Shown here piece after piece: positions 19,833 through 28,443 of a DNA stretch of 28,443 nt. The notes beneath the pieces were generated by a model, which worked only from the letters and a program-made list of their open reading frames with translations, was not told where the DNA came from and searched no databases. This DNA comes from Saccoglossus kowalevskii (lineage: Eukaryota; Hemichordata; Enteropneusta; Harrimaniidae), in contig NW_003125916.1 of assembly GCF_000003605.2 (NCBI RefSeq), positions 130,905 to 159,347 of the forward strand, written 5' to 3'. How positions within the stretch are numbered: position 1 is the stretch's first letter; each line of letters opens with the position of its first letter. Both the position numbers and the translations under genes were made by a program.

Positions 19833-20406
19833 TTATCGGTTTATAAACTGAAACGAACAAAGAAATATGTTAATATTTGTCTAAATGAATTAATATATGT
19901 GTATTATTAATTTCTCACTACAGAGTCATTAATACTACAGCAACAATATTATGTTACAACCGGATTTGTCTTGCCCGAATTGGCACGTAGCATGTCGCTT
20001 CTCCTTGTTTAAGAGAACGTATCTATATTTTTAACTGGTTGGACATGTTGATCGAAACATACAACAGGATGATTTGAATTATACGGAAAACCGTTCACAT
20101 ACAAAATAATATGTTATCTTTGCTGTTTGGTACACGCATGCAGTGACCTCGATTACACATGGAAGGTTTTAATCTCACCCAATTAATTGAAAAAAAAGAA
20201 TTCGACCACGGAATGTGCTTAAATAATATGTCCAGAATTCTACTATATTCATTTGAAATATGTTTTGTTATATTGATACTACATAGTACGTTATACGGTT
20301 TAACAGTCAGATGAAGATTGAGATACCGACAGAAACACAAAAAACACCGGTGATTATATTGTTGAAAAACCCTTACCTCCAAGCAGTGGTGCGCGGTGCG
20401 CTTCAT
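19833..20406 (-). promoter_or_regulatory. Upstream ORF in the glycosyltransferase leader
   Basis: If the leader intron is removed, an ATG at 20406-20404 reads ten codons, crosses the junction and stops at TAA (19835-19833) after 14 codons. That is 21 nt before the main ATG. Such short uORFs often lower or condition translation. It depends on the transcript starting upstream of 20406. Confidence 0.35.
19848..20376 (-). other. 5'UTR intron of the glycosyltransferase gene
   Basis: On the minus strand a consensus donor TTGGAG|GTAAGG has its last exon base at 20377, and a consensus acceptor TTCGTTTCAG puts the first base of the next exon at 19847, 36 nt before the start codon. This gives a 529-nt intron in the leader of an otherwise intron-free coding sequence. 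The transcription start is upstream of 20406 but was not located. Confidence 0.6.
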
Positions 20407-20449
20407 ATCAGAGTGTGACCAGCACGATACAGAAAGGTCAGTCGTCACA

Positions 20450-23400
20450 CGTATACATCAGAATTACAATCAGAGTGTCACGATTGTCGTTCGTAGTTCA
20501 GTGTTAACAACAAAGACCAGGTCATCATAACAAACAAACAAGCGATGCGACAAAATGGTGACAATCGTGCCGGCTGTGATATACACTGATTTTATCATCC
20601 GGATTACTCGTATGACATGTGTTACTTTATTAAAAACGCATTATTGTTGAATAGGGAAACCATTATACCGATCATTGAGTATTTCTGAATATACAATTCT
20701 GTTAACGAATTGATTAAAATAATAATTTTCAGGCAAACAAGCACACGTATATTACAACTCGAAATTCTAACACACGATCACGAAAAGCGTCCCAACACTG
20801 CATGCAGGCGCGTTATCATAACTCATATTTTTTATGTTTGGCGATGATTCACGTGGGCTATCCCATATCATTTGTAGTATTGCAACTATGTGATGCGTTA
20901 TAACGTTATTTTAACTATTGAGAAGCATGTATGGACAACAAAAGGAAACGTGCCAAAGATAGTGTATATCTACTTATACGGAGAAAATATATGTAAACAT
21001 TTACGATTTTAACATTTTTTTTTCAAATGATATTACTATTTTTATTATATTATTTTTTGAACTTAAATTTCTTTAATTTGGTTTCACTAAATTTGTGATT
21101 AGGGTAGTTTACATATACTCCTTTATCAGTTAATTCCAATCATATTGCAAACAGATACATACCTTGCATTTGCGTCACTAAGGTCATTATTATATGTTTG
21201 TTAGTCCATGCATATATTATATATGTGAAAGATTTATTCACAAACGACGATTTCATAAGTTCGGAATTATCTGCTAAGTAAACTGAACTCATATAGATTG
21301 TATTCCACCGCGTTCGCCAAGTATCGCCCAAACATATCGTGAAATACCAAACCATGAAATGAATTATCTCCAGGTTTATAGAAACTGCTTTGATTAAGCT
21401 GTGGTGTTTATAGCGTGGCGTTTACAATAATGCTTTCATAAATTGTGGTGTTTACAATGCCCTTTGGTATTGTAATTGGTAAGTGTAATGTTTACAGGGT
21501 TTGTATGAACTATGACGTGTATGAGGACCGATCTTTCGGGAAAACGTAAGCATTCTGAATAGGTAAATATATAACGGTTGTATTCACTACATATAGATAC
21601 AGCAACAAGTGTAGAATTTAACAAATTAATGACCGAGACTATTGTGAGAAACATCGTCTCTTCTGAAAGTCATATAAATTATCGAGTTTTTGTCTGAAAT
21701 AAAAGACATTTAACAGTACCACATATTCAACCAATAAGTGACGCCGTTGTTAACTCATCAGCCAATTTATAGTGTACCTTTGTTCATTTCACAAACTGCT
21801 CAGTATCACTTACATTGCACATATTGGTGATCAAAGAAATGCATTATGTTCGCTAGGCGTTGATTTAGATATAAAAACGTGCCTAGCATGTTAACAAATA
21901 TGTAAGCCTGCGGCTGAGATGTACCTATTCAGTTCTGTGATCTGATTCGATAAGTCCGATGTTACACCCAGGCTCAGTTATACTTATATTATCGGTAGGT
22001 TACATTTATATCAAACACATGATGTTTTTTTTCAATATTATAAGTTCGTAGTGTGGCGAGTAGGAAGTTGTTGCGGAGATCCAGCACATAATACTACTAC
22101 TTTGTCGTTTACGATACACTCCCGCTGAATAGGTAACACCTCCTAGAGAGTAATGCACAAAGAACCATACACACGTTCAACCGATCAATTATTGCTGCCC
22201 TCTGGTGCGACCCCGTGCTTGACAGAGATTATTCACAACTCATACGTAAAAGCTGACATACTTTCCCCTGGATTTTGCATGAATCTTTCTGCCCTGTCAA
22301 CGACACGTAATGTTGTTCGATTACATCGACCACAAAAGCGTATTCTGTGTTAATTTTGTTATGAACACTCGATGTTTATTTATTTACAGGCATGCGCAAT
22401 TAAGACCTGGCGGTTAAAGTATGTTATTTTGCATACATAAGCGATCAGTTAGGCATGAATAAATTCCATGCACTATCAGGAAGCGTCCCTATGTTATAGC
22501 AGCATAGTACAGCTGCTACCGGGCTGGTAATATCACTTCAAATATCCTGCTGTTGATCCTATGCATTTTTACAACATACATGTACAGCGCAATATAGTAA
22601 ATCGCACGAGTCGCGTGACAACACGCACATATATTCTCGCTCGCCAGACTATTTTTTCCCAATACACTCCAAACATACTTTGATAAATATGCCAAAATTC
22701 TTATACATGTATTTCAGTATAAGAATTTGATCAATCACTGCTCATTTTGAAAACGAGGGCACTGATCGCATGCTTGATTGGATCGCTTTAATTAAGGAGA
22801 CACGCTGATTGGTGCATTTGCATTCCACTAAATACCGCTACAACGTGGACGTATTTTATAACGGCTTTTTCGTGGTGACTACCAGTTGCCGCAAAGAGGC
22901 CGGATCGATGGGAACACGGTGACTAACATACATAGTCACGAAAGCAATCTAATAACAAGTGTTTTGCTTTTAAGATTATGCAATAAAATTATATATCCTT
23001 TTAAGTATCGTTACATATAAGGGTGTATACATCTTTGATGAATTACAAAAAATAATTTTGCCATGGCTTCAAAATTAATCTGACTGAGGAACATATAATG
23101 AGAGAGATGGCTGTAACACGTATGCCTACTATATTGCGCACGCGCATGGCACATGCACATGTCACATAACAAAAAATATTTACACGCAGTACGGACGATG
23201 ATGGTAACCATGACAACAATAAATTCATCACGCAATAAATTCAATCGACTGTTTATACTATGCCCATATTCAAATAGGTGGGCACGATTTGTACACATGT
23301 ACATTGCATTCCCTCTGGCGTCCATTTCGAAACAATTATTGTCATATTAGGCAAGCTGTGGCGGTATAGCTTTATTTAATGAAAGATCGCATGTACGCCA

Positions 23401-24045
23401 GTGGCTACGATAGTTCTCCGTCGTTTGAGTTTAAAAGTGATCGCCGAAATGGGAAGAGTATTACAAGTCAATATAATATTACAGAATGAATATTTAATGA
23501 ATACAGTACAGAACAGTTTCACTTCCTGGTAACATCAATGCATTATATCAGACGTTTACAGCGGAAGATATTGCTTCCACAACTGTTCAACTAATAATGA
23601 ACGGTCCCGTTGTCAGTGGGACTTCCTGTCATCAATTGCCACTGAGGGGGGGGGGTAATATGGATACATTGTAATGATATAATTATTTGCGATGTGTCAG
23701 TCATATATATTTACAGCCGCGATCCGAGTCTGGGTTATAACTCATCGTAAACTATAATTATGGAATTATCAATCACCCCTGACAACGAAACAAGCACAAC
23801 ATTTTAATGATAAGTGTTAATCATCGAACGATCCGCCGGCACTGATTATATAAAGTAACAGTTATCAAAATGCTATATTATTTACGAATCGGTTACATTT
23901 AAATACTGATTAAGTACGGCAACAATTCTATATCCGTATACATATGCGTACATCCAAGGGGACGACAGCTGCCTGTGATAACTGTATGTTATAATGTAGT
24001 GTGTCCGGGAGTGGAATGTCACACGTACGTCACAATAACGGTATT
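20450..24045. other. 3.6-kb intergenic region
   Basis: AT-rich, including the probable promoter side of the glycosyltransferase gene. Open frames are 104 codons or fewer with no motifs. A G10 run is at 23646-23655. No TATA box or CpG-rich block stands out. Confidence 0.55.
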
Positions 24046-24048
24046 GTT

Positions 24049-24068
24049 GAACTGAACTGAACTGAACT
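24049..24068 (+). repeat. (GAACT)4 repeat
   Basis: Four perfect GAACT units, 66 nt beyond the stop of the Ig-domain gene on the opposite strand. Confidence 0.85.
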
Positions 24069-24133
24069 ACAATACAACGTGCACAACACAGTGACAACAC
24101 ACGACAGATGGTTATTATGCGATGACTTAATTG

Positions 24134-24904
24134 TTATTTATAGATACACTGGTAAAACAGAATTGCAACATTGCAGAAGACGACAAAGTGTGACGATGCT
24201 ACTGTGTTCTTTTGTCCGGTCGAGGTTTCTTTTGTTGTTGTTTCGTTAACGGGTAAGATTTCGACAGTTTTACTCTGGATACCTCGTGTGCTCTGAGCCT
24301 GACATTTGATATCCAAATAGTAGTCACTGTAAGTGATGTTATGGATGGTTAACTGATTGTCAGCGTTCAATAAAAAGCGCTGAAGGTCAGGAAGTGTTGA
24401 TGTATCGTTGAACAGCCATTGAATTTCGGTTACCGCCGGGTTTCCTCTCGCGCTACAGTTGAAGATCGCTGTCTCCCCGATAACCCTTCCCACAGTGTTC
24501 GGTTCCAATGTAATATCAGGCCCGTAACGAACGCGAAGTGGGCCCACGCTACAGCTTTTAGGATTTGCTTCTGGGTGAGTCTGAGTACACGTCAAGGTAG
24601 CTTGGTGGTCGATCCCCGACAGTATCCATGCATACCTGTTCTGTGTCAATTTGGTGACATTATTTGTCGTGAATTCTTGATTTCCAACGATATCCACGCC
24701 GTTTCGGCTCCAAACCAAATCTGGATTCGGTGATCCTCTCTTCGACTGACAAGTAATGGACACCGAAGCGCCAGCTTCATTGGATCTACTGTCAGTTGGG
24801 TCACGTATATTTGCCGGCCAGCATTCTGGGTATTTGGCATCAGGTGGGGTCGCAAATGTAATACCGGCAATAATACTGCCAATTAAAACGATGACAAACC
24901 TCAT
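24134..24904 (-). CDS. Two-Ig-domain secreted or GPI-anchored surface protein
   Basis: 256 aa, intron-free. A signal peptide (1-18, MRFVIVLIGS.., cleaved after TFA) is followed by Ig1 (about 30-125: C52, W65, C106; an extra pair C28/C118 may bridge the domain ends) and Ig2 (about 128-217: C150, W163, C201). Ig1 has the ITCQSKRGSPNPDLVW pattern of C2-type domains of adhesion molecules and Ig receptors. Ig2 has FNCSARGNP..IQW and IKCQA but lacks the usual D-x-G-x-Y-x-C. A Thr-rich stalk (about 219-235) leads to a hydrophobic C-terminus (SSHFVVFCNVAILFY) ending four residues later, more like a GPI-attachment signal than a transmembrane segment. Sequons include NVT, NCS, NDT, NIT and NET. Role: cell-surface recognition or adhesion; ligand unknown. 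A broken partial copy lies at 26342-26507. Confidence 0.85.
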   Translation of the reverse strand: MRFVIVLIGSIIAGITFATPPDAKYPECWPANIRDPTDSRSNEAGASVSITCQSKRGSPNPDLVWSRNGVDIVGNQEFTTNNVTKLTQNRYAWILSGIDHQATLTCTQTHPEANPKSCSVGPLRVRYGPDITLEPNTVGRVIGETAIFNCSARGNPAVTEIQWLFNDTSTLPDLQRFLLNADNQLTIHNITYSDYYLDIKCQAQSTRGIQSKTVEILPVNETTTKETSTGQKNTVASSHFVVFCNVAILFYQCIYK

Positions 24905-26341
24905 TTTCTTGTGTCACATACACTGCACAATACGTGGGAAGAACCGAGGGCCCGGTAAAGCACCAAGGTAGTATGGTATACACTTCTCCGCGTATATCCT
25001 GGACTGTCGCGCGGTGGCGACCACGGGCCTTGTTCAATCAAAGGCAAAGTTGCGTCCACGATACTACACACAGTTTCAGTAGCAGAGATATTCCGCTATA
25101 TATGGAGTCGCATAAAATAAACCATGTAGCTACAAATACCGATAGGTAATGCAGGGGCGAGGCCCTGGCATGAATCACATTAAGGTGACTTAACAAATTT
25201 ACATAATAAAAGCGTGACCTCGCCAGTCGGTCTTTTCATTATGAACCAAGTGCAGCGAGTAAACACAGTGAAAGTAATTCCATTATGTTTGGCCACTGAA
25301 TGACGTTGCAAAGAGCAACCCAGACTTATCTGAAAGGCACATCCTATGCTTTTATATGGGGCCTTTGCATTTGCTCTTCAAATGAAACCGTCTAAACCGG
25401 ACACTTAATGTTTTTGAGAATATTGTTCGAATTACAAAGGCGACCACTTCATGTTTATCTTTCATACAAATTAATAGATTTTTTTTTCGGCGTAGCCCTT
25501 CAGGTTTTCGTTCACATTGTTAGTTTTATTGTTAAGGTCTTATTATAATAACCTATTTTCGATTTGTAATAAATTGGTTTATGGAGTGGAGTGTATTGCG
25601 AAATGAGATTTATGTTTCTGGCAGAGGTGAAAGTTGAAAGGACAATTTCGAAGTTACTTGGGTCGAACCAAAAGTAAAGTCTACTGGCCCCAATTTATGT
25701 CAAATGACATGAATATGTATATGCAAATTATTGTAAAAACAAACATCAGCTAAATTCAACTACATTGTATAGTGTCAAGTGTTTGAATAATTGCACAATA
25801 CAGTCGAAACCACTATAAGTTCATTTATGTTAATAGCACATTTGTAGTACCTTACTTTTATTCTATTTTTTTCATTGTTAATAAATTGACTTCCAACCAA
25901 TATATAACATCGGATGCAGTGTTTAAGCTTTTATAAAAAATTATAACAGTTTTATTGTTACCTAACATTTCATCTGATTCTTCTAAAAGAATAAAAGAAT
26001 GCTGTATAACTTTTACATGATTCATGCATATCTTTGTACATATCCCTTCCCATAAAATGTACGCTAATTTGTTGTCTTATTCGTCCACGCGTGCTCCATC
26101 TCTGCATTTTTTTCAGGTGTATTTTTTTATCGATAATGTTAATGACATATACTATATGTATATATCTATAGTTGGTATATGTCTGCACATGTGTAATATT
26201 AACCGTACGCGTGTGAGCTAAGTAACTGTCAGTGCTGTTTATTTTATAGTATATTTATGATTTTTTTGGATAGTGGGGATTTCTAAAATTAGCCAATAAC
26301 TATATTTGATTGTGTATTGTCAATTTAATTTAACATATTTA
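24905..26341. other. Spacer between the Ig gene and its broken copy
   Basis: No supported gene. The first ~100 nt next to the Ig gene should hold its 5'UTR; no clear TATA box. The rest is AT-rich with T runs. Confidence 0.5.
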
Positions 26342-26507
26342 TGTCAATTTGGTGACCATGCTGCTTGTAACTTCATGATTTCCTACGAAATCCACGCCGT
26401 TTCGGCTCCAGACCAAATCGGAAATGGGTGACCCTATCTTCTACTCAGACAAGTAATAGTAGATACCGACGCGCCAGTTTCATTTGGTCTACTGTCAGTT
26501 GGGTCAC
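26342..26507 (-). pseudogene. Broken fragment of the Ig1 domain
   Basis: Matches 24644-24804 in the same orientation, beginning at TGTCAATTTGGTGAC and ending at CTGTCAGTTGGGTCAC, with substitutions and several small indels between. On the minus strand it starts in frame (DPTDSRPNETGASVS), gains one codon, reaches an early TAG after TCLSRR and then loses frame. Similarity stops sharply at both ends. It is a partial duplicate, not a full gene copy, lying upstream of the intact gene in its transcription sense. Confidence 0.85.
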
Positions 26508-26899
26508 TTGGCGACTGAACTAACAACACAGCCATAGTATACCTTATCCAAGTTTACGTAGGAAAGTTCAGCTTAGACAGTTTAAACACGGCGATTTGTC
26601 AGAGATGTGACCCGTGCAATACTGCGGTGTTTGTGGAGCGCGTAACAACCTAGCTGGTTGCAGATTGATATGTCGACAGTGTTACGCGCGCGTTTATTCC
26701 GTCATGATCGCGTACCTGTCATTTATCCAATGCCTGGCCCCATGTACCCGAGAACTTGTTTATTTCACACACGACCGATTTGTGAATGAGTTGTAGTAAC
26801 TGTATATCAAAACAAATAATGTACTTTCGCGAAAATTTGAGTGCGGGATTTATGTAACCGATGATGAATATAGTACAGAATGATGTATTTTGACCAATA
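26508..26899. other. Short non-coding spacer
   Basis: A 60-codon plus-strand frame at 26614-26796 is Cys-rich but has no spaced motif of a known finger or EGF module. Nothing else seen. Confidence 0.5.
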
Positions 26900-26907
26900 G
26901 ATTCAAC

Positions 26908-26935
26908 CACAGTCCCTCGGGATAGAGGGACTGTG
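26908..26935. mobile_element. 28-bp perfect hairpin between 7-bp direct repeats
   Basis: CACAGTCCCTC (26908-26918) and GAGGGACTGTG (26925-26935) are perfect complements around a 6-nt loop. ATTCAAC flanks it on both sides (26901-26907 and 26936-26942). Inverted repeats inside a short direct repeat suggest a tiny non-autonomous element with a target duplication, or the collapsed ends of a larger one. Confidence 0.55.
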
Positions 26936-27284
26936 ATTCAACGTGGGACCACTCTTATTAGTAACCGTGTTAGACCCCAGGGCGTGGTAGCTTAGCATGA
27001 CATGAGTCATAGTCGGAATGAGTTACTGCGCCCTCACCGATGGCTTCACTCAGACGCAAAACACAAAATTATTCTTCTATTGCAAAATAAAAATGGAGAT
27101 GTAGCCTTTAGTAAGAACAACTACCGGCATACAGCCTTTACAACAGTAATACCGAAACTTTCATTTCTTTTTGTTTCTCAAGAAATGTGAATTATACCTC
27201 GTGACTACCAGTAATAAATTACGGATTTATGTATTAATCGACATTATAACTCTCTTGGATGTAATGTATTTGTGTGTTTTCCAG

Positions 27285-27398
27285 ATGAATCAAAGGCTTT
27301 CGACAGAGTTTTGGGATCCAGAGTTTCATGCAATGTTACACGGGGAAGTTCTATTTAGTAAACATTTGCTATTTCTATTGTTGTGCAGTAACTATTGA
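27285..27398 (+). other. Acceptor-like site followed by short open frames
   Basis: TTGTGTGTTTTCCAG ends at 27284 and is a good acceptor. In phase 1 the next 24 codons read D-ESKAFDRVLG..., ending at TAG; in the other frame an ATG ORF ends at 27398. SKAFDRV recalls reverse-transcriptase motif text (SKAFD.V), but nothing else of that domain follows. Not called as a gene. Confidence 0.15.
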
Positions 27399-27470
27399 AC
27401 TCACATGTGGATAATATTATACTATGCAACAGGTCATGACCTCAGCTTTGCTGTGAACAGGTGCCAAGAC

Positions 27471-27655
27471 AAATTCAAATTCGAAGGACATAACTTCAAA
27501 TATACATAACATAACTTTAGACTTGCAGGTCGTAACTTTCAGTTAAATTCACAAAAATAACTATAAAATTGGAATAAGAAACTTAAAATTCACGGGTCAA
27601 AAGATTTGAAATTCACGGGACAAAACTTTCCATCCGCAGGAAATAATTTTAAGTT
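27471..27655 (+). repeat. Degenerate ~21-bp minisatellite
   Basis: About eight or nine units of 20-25 bp line up as (a)ctt-(a/c)aaattc-(a/g)c(a/g)gg-(t/a)ca-taa. The clearest are two with AAATTCACGGG(T/A)CAAAA (27586-27627) and units with TTGCAGGTCGTAACTT and TCCGCAGGAAATAATT. It is diverged, so old. Confidence 0.6.
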
Positions 27656-28270
27656 CCCCCTTGGCGGAAGTCATGATAAGCATATTATTAATAAATTTGC
27701 ACTTGTTTATGAAAAGTACAAGAGGCAGGTTGAGTTGTCAAAAATGAAAACTTCTTTCCTCGAAACACTGTATATCAATTAAAAGCAGTATCACCGCTGA
27801 AACTAATTCAATGGTATGGACTATACTACATAGTTTCCTATGCGTTCCGTCATACACATCATATGTATTAGTTAATTTACATACTGGTAAGTTAGATTTG
27901 TTGTGGGTGTATGACAGATGGTACATCTATTTATTATATGACAGTACGAGGTTGAATTACCTACAAATATCAATGTGTACTGTCAAGAGTCCCCAAAATA
28001 TAATGACGCCAAAACGTACTTTCTCCCTCTTGTGTGGATTCTAGCAACACAGCATAACTTCAATGTGTCCAGGAGTGATTCGCAAATCTTGGTCCGATGT
28101 ATTTATTGAACCTAGGGCCACTGTCTCGTGGGAAGTATAAATTACACAATCTGATACATAACATTAGACAGAAGTCAATCTGATTAAAATCCGATGTAGG
28201 TATGAGGCTCCAATTTTCTAAGAACTGATTAATGGCAATAAAAACCAAAAAATCGACATATTCAAACTAA
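27656..28270. other. Non-coding stretch
   Basis: AT-rich; frames of up to 77 codons without motifs or splice support. Nothing else seen. Confidence 0.5.
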
Positions 28271-28433
28271 AATACAAATAAATATTATATACATTTTGTA
28301 AAAGGTCATATAAACATGTGATGTAATATTTTGTGTTGTATGTCCATTATTGAAACAAAATAGAAATATTGTTTAAATAAAAAAAAATACAAATAAATAT
28401 TATATACATTTTGTAAAATGTCATATAAACAAA
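28271..28433 (+). repeat. Direct repeat with 115-bp period at the right edge
   Basis: About 46 bp at 28271-28316 (AATACAAATAAATATTATAT...) recur at 28386-28431 with a single G/T difference. The period is 115 bp. The array may continue past the window end. Confidence 0.8.
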
Positions 28434-28443
28434 CATAAACAAT

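Noticed and set aside
20095-20448. 117-codon minus-strand ORF upstream of the glycosyltransferase
   Set aside because: It runs through a consensus splice donor into the leader intron and lacks an ATG at its stated start; only the short spliced uORF is kept.
22153-22353. 66-codon plus-strand ORF
   Set aside because: It has an ATG and fair composition, but no motif, no splice support and no nearby poly-A signal.
26614-26796. Cys-rich 60-codon ORF as a zinc-finger or EGF fragment
   Set aside because: Cysteine spacing fits no known module, and there are no flanking splice sites of matching phase.
27285-27356. SKAFDRV peptide as a reverse-transcriptase trace
   Set aside because: Only seven residues fit; no catalytic YXDD block or other conserved block lies in either direction.
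1-28443. CRISPR arrays, bacterial operons or phage genes
   Set aside because: The spliced genes and poly-A signals are eukaryotic; the repeats seen are microsatellites, a minisatellite and MITE-type elements.

Overview
The window looks like metazoan nuclear DNA, AT-rich and gene-poor. The evidence is a multi-exon gene of extracellular modules with GT..AG introns and AATAAA signals, a Golgi-type glycosyltransferase, an immunoglobulin-domain surface protein, and many small mobile-element remnants. The mix (C-type lectin, EGF and PAN modules; a GT32-like DXD transferase; a short Ig protein) fits a marine invertebrate, most likely a mollusc or another lophotrochozoan. The taxon is an inference; no ribosomal or mitochondrial marker is present.

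Layout. 1-4800: non-coding, with a short tandem repeat at the left edge, a 156-bp hAT-type MITE with a perfect 8-bp target duplication, and a tRNA-like/SINE-like stretch. 4931-11946 (+): an 11-exon secreted lectin, which I assembled from splice sites and reading phase. Its order is signal peptide, CTLD1, CTLD2, five EGF-like modules (a Thr/Pro-rich linker lies before the fourth) and a short PAN/apple-like domain, 567 aa in all. Its introns hold a probable solo LTR (intron 9), a 97-bp inverted-repeat element (intron 5), a GT/poly-G microsatellite (intron 4) and what looks like a decayed third CTLD half-exon (intron 8). 12000-18200: mostly empty, with one weak two-exon candidate (16253-16986). 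18564-19811 (-): an intron-free coding region for a type II membrane glycosyltransferase with a DLD (DXD) motif, preceded by a 5'UTR intron and a short upstream ORF. 24134-24904 (-): an intron-free gene for a secreted or GPI-anchored protein with two Ig domains. 26342-26507 (-): a broken partial copy of its first Ig domain. 26900-28443: a 28-bp perfect hairpin between 7-bp direct repeats, a degenerate ~21-bp minisatellite, and a 115-bp-period repeat running to the window edge.

How the genes may relate. All three firm genes act in the secretory pathway or outside the cell: one probably binds glycans (lectin), one modifies glycans (transferase), one is a surface Ig protein. This suits a region for surface recognition or innate immunity, but nothing in the sequence shows that they are co-regulated, and they lie 6.6 and 4.3 kb apart on both strands. 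The lectin architecture and the relic CTLD exon are the most interesting items.
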